NCBI GenBank assembly: GCA_030672255.1
Contig: DAOVGU010000027.1
Span: forward strand, 1-12,393
Direction: 5' to 3'
DNA from: a bacterium
GTDB lineage: Bacteria; Ratteibacteria; UBA8468
Length of the DNA stretch: 12,393 bases
Part shown: piece by piece, positions 5,861 to 10,696 of the stretch
Layout of the letters: the number at the start of each line of letters is the position of its first letter
How positions within the stretch are numbered: position 1 is the first letter of the stretch
The notes under the pieces: model-generated
The model's input: the letters and a program-made list of their open reading frames with translations, nothing else
Database searches by the model: none
Told to the model about the DNA's origin: nothing
Translations under genes and position numbers: made by a program

Positions 5861-6805
5861 TTATTCCTCCCGTAATCTTTTCTTTGCTGCGAGATGCTGG
5901 GCGTAGGTTACCGAGAAGCTATGGGTACCATCCCCTTTGGAGACAAAGAAAAGAAATTTTGTTTTCGCAGGAAAGATGGCTGCTTTTAAAGATGCTTCCC
6001 CGGGGTTGCAGATGGAACCGGGAGGAAGCCCCAAATTGAGATAGGTATTGTAAGGAGAAACAAGAGCAAGGTCTTTATCCGATAAACGCGCTTTATGCTT
6101 ACCAAGAGCATATTCTACGGTAGCACAGGATTCTAAAGGCAGGTGTTTTCTTAATCTATTATAGAGAATAGAAGCGATAATCGGTCTCTCCCGGTTCACT
6201 TGAGCCTCTTTCTCAATAATTGAGGCTAAAGTAACAATATCCTTTAAAGAAATGTCCTCTAATCCTCTTTGATAGGGACCCATCACCTCTTTAAATTTTT
6301 CCTGCATCATATAGATAATTCCTCCAACACTTATCTGAGATGGGATAGTATATCTTGCGGGAAAGAGAAAACCTTCCAGTTCTTTTTCTCTTACTATTTT
6401 TAGAAACTCCTCGGAAGAACAAAGCTTCTTTTCTTCCAAGCAATTGGCAATCTGAGCTGCGGTATAGCCTTCGGGGATGGTAAGGGTAATTATCGCCACC
6501 TCTCCCTTCACCAATTTTCTGATAACAGCAAAAGAAGTGGACCAGCTTCTTAACTCGTAGAGGCCAGCCTGAAGTTTCCTGTCTGCTCTGGCTAATTTCA
6601 GTAGGAAAAGAAAGAGCTTTTTGCTTTTGATTATTCCTTCCTCCCTGAGTAAAGAGGCAACCGTGGTTGAGGACATCGCTGGCTTGATCCGGATAATTCT
6701 AACCTCAGAGAATTTTTTACTCCCCATAAGAAAGAGGAGAGGGGGGACGACCAACAAAAAAAGAGCGGTAATAACGAAAAGGAATGTTTTAATCTTTTTT
6801 TGCAT
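5861..6805 (-). CDS. mltG: Endolytic murein transglycosylase (YceG family)
   Basis: MltG cuts nascent glycan strands at the inner membrane, probably setting strand length near the synthesis machinery. One N-terminal membrane helix (residues about 8-27, after MQKKIKTF) is followed by a LysM-like subdomain (about 35-110) ending in ITLTIPEGYT. The catalytic domain includes EGFLFPARY, LASIIEKEA with the catalytic Glu198, LPLESCATVEYALGK and the C-terminal signature SPYNTYLNLGLPPGSICNPG, then FFVSKGDGTHSFS. At 314 aa it is complete and typical. The usual aromatic-rich substrate loop reads normally. It follows cinA on the same strand with a 65-nt gap, so both are probably one transcript. The only ribosome-site-like sequence before the ATG is the G-rich GGTGGGGGTG, which belongs to a type B repeat filling the gap. 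Confidence 0.94.
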   Translation of the reverse strand: MQKKIKTFLFVITALFLLVVPPLLFLMGSKKFSEVRIIRIKPAMSSTTVASLLREEGIIKSKKLFLFLLKLARADRKLQAGLYELRSWSTSFAVIRKLVKGEVAIITLTIPEGYTAAQIANCLEEKKLCSSEEFLKIVREKELEGFLFPARYTIPSQISVGGIIYMMQEKFKEVMGPYQRGLEDISLKDIVTLASIIEKEAQVNRERPIIASILYNRLRKHLPLESCATVEYALGKHKARLSDKDLALVSPYNTYLNLGLPPGSICNPGEASLKAAIFPAKTKFLFFVSKGDGTHSFSVTYAQHLAAKKRLREE

Positions 6806-6810
6806 AGGTT

Positions 6811-6864
6811 ACACCCCCACCTATTTCCTCCCCCCCCTTGAGGGGGAGGATAGAAGGTGAGGGG
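6811..6864. repeat. Type B palindromic repeat between cinA and mltG
   Basis: On the plus strand, CCCCCACCTATTTCCTC plus a run of eight C (6830-6837) faces GAGGGGGAGGATAGAAGGTG around a TTGA-like turn, giving a long hairpin with mismatches. The arms match the CCTCACC/CCTCTCC theme of the copies in tsaD and at 10362-10410. It occupies almost all of the cinA-mltG gap. In the mRNA it would lie just upstream of mltG and carries its only candidate ribosome site. The C8 run invites slippage and length variation. Confidence 0.72.
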
Positions 6865-6870
6865 ATACGA

Positions 6871-8112
6871 TTAAATTAAAGTTCGGCGGAGAAGGTTGAG
6901 GGCAGATATTGCTGCCCTATATTTGATGTCCTGACGTTTTCCCACAAAATGATACTCCTTTGCTATTTTTAGCCTTTCCCTCGGATAGACCAATCCCACA
7001 AAAAGAAGTCCCACTGGCTTCTCTTTTGTTCCCCCAGAAGGTCCGGCGATCCCGGTGAGAGAAAGTCCAATATCTGCCTTTGTTGATTTTCTTGCTCCCT
7101 TTGCCATGGCTAAAGCGACCTCTCTGCTTACCGCACCATATTTTCTTAGATAAGTTTTAGGAACTTTGAGGACCTTCTTTTTCACATTATTGCTATAGGC
7201 AACGATGGAGCCTTGAAAATAGCGGGAGCTACCAGCGATATTGGTGATGAGATTACCCAATAATCCTCCCGTGCAGGATTCAGCAAGACCCAATTTCAAT
7301 CTCTTCTTTAATAGGAGATTGCCAACTACACCTTCCAATTTTTCTTCTCTTTCGCTGAAGAGATTTTCACCCAAGGCTTTTCTTATCTTCTTTCTGATGG
7401 GCAGAATCTGCTCATTTATTTCTTTCTTATTTTCTCCTTTTACCTTTAATTTGACCTCTATAATAGAGAGATGAACCAAAATGGCAAATTCTATTTTTTC
7501 CTTTTTTTGGTATTTTTCGATAATTGGCTCAACTAGCTCGGCAACGGAGGACTCAGGGAGTCCGGCAATCCAGAAGGAAATAGTTTTTAATGAACCCTCA
7601 GAGTATCTTTTTAAGTAGGGTAAAACTTTTTTTATAAACATCGGCTGAAGTTCCCTTGGTGGTCCAGGAAGTAAAATTAAAACTTTGCCTTTCTCTTCGA
7701 CAATCATCCCGGGAGCGGTTCCAACCTCGTTAGGAAGGACAGTTGCTCCTTCAATAATATAGGCCTGCTTCTGATTAATCTTGGGCATTGAGAGACCACG
7801 CCTCTGGAAATGCTCTCTCATCTTCTTTAATATTGCTGAGCGAAAAATCAATCTCTTTTTCAGGACTTCGCTGATTGCCTCTCGGGTGAGGTCATCAAAT
7901 GTTGGACCAAGACCGCCTGTAGTGATAACAATCTCTGCTCTTTTCAGAGATTCTTTTAGAAGAGAAACCATTTTTCTCTTCTCGTCACCAATGGTGCTCT
8001 CCCGGGATAGTTCTAATCCGATCTTACCAAGAGATTCTCCAATAAAGGAACTATCCGAATTTAGTTTTCCTGCGAGAAGTTCTGTGCCAATTGAAATGAG
8101 TTCTATTTCCAT
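6871..8112 (-). CDS. cinA: CinA-family protein: nucleotide-pyrophosphatase-like domain plus NMN amidase (PncC) domain
   Basis: This is a full-length two-domain CinA of 413 residues. The N-terminal MoaB/MogA-like (COG1058) part shows ELISIGTELLAGKLNSDSSF and ITTGGLGPTFDDLT and, in related proteins, hydrolyses ADP-ribose-type pyrophosphates. A linker region follows GPPRELQP. The C-terminal PncC domain (about 255-413) shows LGLAESCTGG with the nucleophile candidate Ser279, GSIVAYSN and SLTGIAGPSGG; it deamidates nicotinamide mononucleotide in pyridine-nucleotide salvage. I chose ATG 8112 because MEIELISIGTELL matches family starts. The frame continues upstream to a GTG at 8163, adding 17 residues (MSDCHGTLCLAMTSMLN) encoded by a palindromic repeat. 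That GTG lies 8 nt after the -10 box, so a leaderless longer form is possible. Neither start has a Shine-Dalgarno sequence. The gene is first in a probable cinA-mltG operon. Confidence 0.94.
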   Translation of the reverse strand: MEIELISIGTELLAGKLNSDSSFIGESLGKIGLELSRESTIGDEKRKMVSLLKESLKRAEIVITTGGLGPTFDDLTREAISEVLKKRLIFRSAILKKMREHFQRRGLSMPKINQKQAYIIEGATVLPNEVGTAPGMIVEEKGKVLILLPGPPRELQPMFIKKVLPYLKRYSEGSLKTISFWIAGLPESSVAELVEPIIEKYQKKEKIEFAILVHLSIIEVKLKVKGENKKEINEQILPIRKKIRKALGENLFSEREEKLEGVVGNLLLKKRLKLGLAESCTGGLLGNLITNIAGSSRYFQGSIVAYSNNVKKKVLKVPKTYLRKYGAVSREVALAMAKGARKSTKADIGLSLTGIAGPSGGTKEKPVGLLFVGLVYPRERLKIAKEYHFVGKRQDIKYRAAISALNLLRRTLI

Positions 8113-8124
8113 ATTCAGCATAGA

Positions 8125-8172
8125 TGTCATTGCGAGGCACAAAGTGCCGTGGCAATCTGACACGAAGTGTCA
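8125..8172. repeat. Type A palindromic repeat at the cinA start
   Basis: The unit starts TGTCATTGCGAGG and contains GGCAC-AAA-GTGCC (8137-8149) and TGACAC-GAA-GTGTCA (8158-8172). Both hairpin words also occur, exactly or with paired changes, in the copies at 1308-1451 and 559-643. It separates the cinA promoter from the conserved cinA coding region, its last base abuts the -10 hexamer, and it stays open in the cinA frame. It is the shortest type A copy here. Confidence 0.78.
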
Positions 8173-8200
8173 TTTTAGCATATCTACCTCATCTTGACAA
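8172..8200 (-). promoter_or_regulatory. Promoter for cinA-mltG
   Basis: Read leftward: TTGTCA (8200-8195), a 17-bp spacer, then TAAAAT (8177-8172). Its -35 shares five bases with the -35 of the opposite promoter at 8194-8222. The last base of the -10 is the first base of the type A repeat (minus-strand sense), so the repeat insertion may have affected this promoter. Predicted transcription starts near 8165. Confidence 0.6.
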
Positions 8201-8222
8201 TTTGGTTTTTTAGTTTTACAAT
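8194..8222 (+). promoter_or_regulatory. Strong promoter for the pyrophosphorylase-mscS operon
   Basis: A consensus TTGACA (8194-8199), exactly 17 bp, then TACAAT (8217-8222). Transcription should begin near 8229, only about 3 nt before ATG 8232, so the mRNA is predicted to be leaderless. It is back-to-back with the cinA promoter, and the two -35 boxes overlap. Confidence 0.75.
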
Positions 8223-8231
8223 AATAGAATA

Positions 8232-9272
8232 ATGAAGGCTTTAGTCTTAGCTGGGGGATTAGGAACAAGACTGAGACCATTGACTCTCACCACTCCCAAA
8301 CCAATACTCCCTTTAGTGAACAGACCCCTTCTGCTCTATCAGCTCGAGTTATTTAAGAAGTCCGGAGTGAAAGAGGTTGTTCTTTCTATCTCCTATCTAC
8401 CCCAGCAAATCTCCAACTGCTTCGGAGATGGCAGAAAATACGGGATAAAAATCAGATATGTCACAGAGTCGAAACCATTAGGGACAGGCGGAGCGGTAAA
8501 AAATAGCGAGGAATTTATTAAGGGAAGAACCTTTATCTCCAATGGCGATATCATTGCCAACATTGACTTGAAGGATATGGCTGCTTTTCATCGAAGACAA
8601 AAAGCCGACCTCACAATTGCCCTTTTTCGGGTGGCTGACCCTACTGCCTATGGATCGGTGAAAACCGATAGAGATGGCAGAATCTTGCATTTCCTGGAGA
8701 AACCAAAGCCTTCGGAGATAACCACCGATACAATCAATGCTGGCTTCTATCTCTTTGAGTCAGAAATCCTGAACTTTATTCCACCAAAAATTAATTATTC
8801 CTCAGAAAGAAAACTCTTTCCCGAGCTTTTAAAAAAAGGAAAGAGACTCTTTGGCTATATTCATTCCGGGTACTGGCAGGACTTAGGAACTCCCGAGAAG
8901 TATCTCGGGGTCTCGGCCGATATTTTAGCTGGAAAACTGGGTTACCACATTCCGGGCAGAAAAATAAGAAAAAATCTTGTGGCCGGGAAGGATAGCAAGA
9001 TCGCTAAAGGAATTAAAATTAAGGGAAAATTGGTCTGCGGAAAAAGAGTAAGGATAGAGAAAAATGTTCAAATTAAGGGATGGGTAGTTCTTGGTGATAG
9101 GTGCAGGATAGAAAAGGAAGCAAGGCTATCCAACTGTATTGTCTTTGCTAACACTAAAATCAGGCAAGGAGCAGTAGTTGAGAACAGTATCATCGGCAAA
9201 GATTGTCTTATCGGAGCCTATAGCAGGATTGGAAAGGGAACTGTTTTAGGCAATGGGAGTTTAATAAGATGA
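8232..9272 (+). CDS. Sugar-nucleotide pyrophosphorylase (mannose-1-phosphate guanylyltransferase / glucose-1-phosphate thymidylyl-like)
   Basis: This is a nucleotidyltransferase that joins a sugar 1-phosphate to an NTP to make an activated sugar for surface polysaccharide or glycan synthesis. The N-terminal Rossmann-like domain has GGLGTRLRPLT (8-18) with PKP (22-24) as the pyrophosphorylase signature, GTGGAVKN (84-91), SNGDI (103-107), EKP (156-158), NAGFYLF (169-175) and WQDLGTPEKYL (215-225). From about 245 to the end there is a left-handed beta-helix of hexapeptide repeats (KIRKNLVAGKDSKIAKG, IIGKDCLIGAYSRIGKG). The architecture fits the GDP-mannose pyrophosphorylase-like group; the exact sugar and nucleotide cannot be read from sequence. 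No phosphomannomutase domain is fused. ATG 8232 is fixed by the conserved MKALVLAGG start and lies only 9 nt after the -10 box, without a ribosome site. The stop overlaps mscS (ATGA). Confidence 0.9.
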   Translation: MKALVLAGGLGTRLRPLTLTTPKPILPLVNRPLLLYQLELFKKSGVKEVVLSISYLPQQISNCFGDGRKYGIKIRYVTESKPLGTGGAVKNSEEFIKGRTFISNGDIIANIDLKDMAAFHRRQKADLTIALFRVADPTAYGSVKTDRDGRILHFLEKPKPSEITTDTINAGFYLFESEILNFIPPKINYSSERKLFPELLKKGKRLFGYIHSGYWQDLGTPEKYLGVSADILAGKLGYHIPGRKIRKNLVAGKDSKIAKGIKIKGKLVCGKRVRIEKNVQIKGWVVLGDRCRIEKEARLSNCIVFANTKIRQGAVVENSIIGKDCLIGAYSRIGKGTVLGNGSLIR

Positions 9273-10312
9273 AACCGATCACCAGAGAAACGATTATATC
9301 GATCATTCTTTTAGCCGGGGTAGTCCTTTTTGCCTATCTTATCAAATTAATCTGGCAACTGGTGTTTATCAGAATTGCCAAAAAAACAAGAACAAAGCTT
9401 GATCTAATGATCTTGCAGAACATTCAGGGGCCTGTCTATCTTACCATTATCGTCATCGGTTTCTCCTCTGTCTTTAAGAGAATGGAAAAAATCCTTGAGG
9501 TAAAGGATGCGCTGATAGGTAAGATTAGCGATGGAATTTTCTTCATCCTTCTTGCCCTGGTGATCTCCTGGCTTGCCTATACTTTCATAAAGACATTTTG
9601 CGATTGGTATTTGAAGGAGATTGCCAGCAAAACCAAGTCAAAATTTGATGATCAATTCATTCCTCTTTTTTCCCGGGTAATGAAAATAGTTATTGTTTTT
9701 ATTGTTTTAACAATCATCCTTTCTCATTTCAAAATCAACATCACTGGATTTGTGGCCACAGCTGGTATTGCTTCCTTAGCCGTTGCCCTTGCTGCTCAGG
9801 ATTCTCTGGCCAATATGTTTGCCAGTTTTACGTTGCTTGTTGATCGACCATTTCGGGTGGGAGATAGAATTGAATTGAGTTCCGGGGAGATAGGGGACGT
9901 TTATGGGATAGGGCTGCGGAGCACAAAGATACTTTCCTTCGACAATACCCTTCTTGTTATACCTAATGCCGAAATTGCTAAGAGTAAGGTAATTAATTAT
10001 AGTTATCCTGACCCCAAGTTAAAGATTAGGCAAAAGGTTTCTGTTGCCTACGGGACCGATTTAGAGAAGGCAAAAAGAATCTTAAAGGGAGTTTGTTCTT
10101 GTCATCCAGAGGTTAAAAAGGAACCGAGACCAATAGTGTACTTTACTGAATTTGGGGAGTCTTCGCTCGATCTTCTCTTGATTTGCTGGATCGACAGTTT
10201 TCAGGATAAATTTAGAATTAATGATGAAATTATTATGGAAATTAAATCACAATTTGAAAAGGAAAGGATTGAAATTCCTTTCCCGCAACAGGATGTCCAT
10301 ATTAAAAAATAA
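9269..10312 (+). CDS. mscS: Small-conductance mechanosensitive channel (MscS family)
   Basis: This is an inner-membrane channel that opens under membrane tension and releases solutes after osmotic downshock. At 347 aa it has about five hydrophobic segments (near 8-26, 53-69, 87-110, 134-153 and the pore helix 160-190). The pore-lining and beta-domain signature is clear: GFVATAGIASLAVALAAQDS, LANMFASFTLLVDRPFRVGD, then GEIGDVYGIGLRSTKILSFD and VIPNAEI. The C-terminal cytoplasmic domain runs to the end. It has more N-terminal membrane segments than E. coli MscS (286 aa, three helices), as many family members do. It overlaps the pyrophosphorylase stop by 4 nt (ATGA); a GGGAG 9 nt upstream is a weak ribosome site, so it is probably coupled. 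No terminator follows before the promoter at 10324. Confidence 0.94.
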   Translation: MKPITRETIISIILLAGVVLFAYLIKLIWQLVFIRIAKKTRTKLDLMILQNIQGPVYLTIIVIGFSSVFKRMEKILEVKDALIGKISDGIFFILLALVISWLAYTFIKTFCDWYLKEIASKTKSKFDDQFIPLFSRVMKIVIVFIVLTIILSHFKINITGFVATAGIASLAVALAAQDSLANMFASFTLLVDRPFRVGDRIELSSGEIGDVYGIGLRSTKILSFDNTLLVIPNAEIAKSKVINYSYPDPKLKIRQKVSVAYGTDLEKAKRILKGVCSCHPEVKKEPRPIVYFTEFGESSLDLLLICWIDSFQDKFRINDEIIMEIKSQFEKERIEIPFPQQDVHIKK

Positions 10313-10323
10313 CATTGCAATAT

Positions 10324-10352
10324 TTGACAATTTGAAAAAAATAGTTTAAACT
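10324..10352 (+). promoter_or_regulatory. Promoter for the small membrane-protein gene
   Basis: TTGACA (10324-10329), 17 bp, then TAAACT (10347-10352, four of six consensus bases). The -35 and following bases, TTGACAATTTG, are identical to those of the promoter at 8194. It lies 11 nt after mscS, giving an mRNA leader of about 70 nt that contains a type B hairpin and a strong ribosome site. Confidence 0.55.
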
Positions 10353-10361
10353 ATAAAAATA

Positions 10362-10410
10362 CCTCACCTAATCCTTTCCCCACGAGTGGGGAGGGAAAAA
10401 GGGAAGGGGA
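10362..10410. repeat. Type B palindromic repeat in the leader of the small membrane-protein gene
   Basis: CCTCACCTAATCC begins the unit. A hairpin follows, with CCCCAC-GA-GTGGGG at the tip and further T-A, T-G and C-G pairs below it, then G-rich AAGGGAAGGGG. The arms match the copies at 6811-6864 and in tsaD. It lies between the promoter and the AAAGGAGG ribosome site, so it would be transcribed as a leader hairpin. Confidence 0.7.
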
Positions 10411-10429
10411 AAAAGAAAGGAGGAGAAAT

Positions 10430-10681
10430 ATGTGGGTTTTAATTGGAGGGTTGGTTGTACTTCTTCTTGGGGTTGCAGGGATCATCCACTGGTGGTATTA
10501 TTTTGTTAAGGCTCTGATGGCTGTTCTTCCCATCCTTGGCATTATTGGAGGAGCGGTGGCAATCGCTTCCGGGCTAAGCGACGTCAAAGATAGGATTGCC
10601 GAGAAGAAGGAAAAGGCTAAAGAGCCAGAGAAGAAGGAAGAGGAGAAAAAAGAGGAAGAGAAGAAAGAAGAAAGTAAATAA
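10430..10681 (+). CDS. Small two-helix membrane protein with a Lys/Glu-rich tail, unknown function
   Basis: I do not recognise this 83-residue protein. Residues 2-19 and about 25-49 are hydrophobic helices (VLIGGLVVLLLGVAGI; FVKALMAVLPILGIIGGAVA) separated by a Trp/Tyr-rich turn, HWWYY. From about residue 52 the chain is almost entirely Lys and Glu (AEKKEKAKEPEKKEEEKKEE), predicted to be an exposed charged helix. The tail is encoded by a 48-nt run of pure purines (10627-10674). The start is firm: AAAGGAGG (10416-10423) lies 6 nt before the ATG, the best ribosome site in the window with that of ctpA, and a promoter with its own leader precedes it, so it is probably well expressed. It faces leuS, stop to stop, across 15 nt with no visible terminator. 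Possible roles such as a membrane scaffold or regulator are guesses. Confidence 0.8.
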   Translation: MWVLIGGLVVLLLGVAGIIHWWYYFVKALMAVLPILGIIGGAVAIASGLSDVKDRIAEKKEKAKEPEKKEEEKKEEEKKEESK

Positions 10682-10696
10682 AACCGACGAAGTCAT

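Noticed and set aside
6621..6860. Rightward 79-codon ORF opposite mltG
   Set aside because: It is antisense to a clearly conserved mltG, has no ribosome site and no family resemblance.
6871..8163. Frameshifted or fused cinA
   Set aside because: The length (413 aa from ATG 8112) and both domains are complete and in family order; the extra N-terminal residues are explained by the repeat.
7781..8197. Rightward 138-codon ORF opposite cinA
   Set aside because: It runs antisense through the conserved N-terminal CinA domain and ends in repeat and promoter DNA; its composition is that of a shadow frame.
10682..10696. Bidirectional terminator between the small gene and leuS
   Set aside because: Only 15 nt separate the stops; GAC-GAA-GTC is too short a stem and there is no T run.
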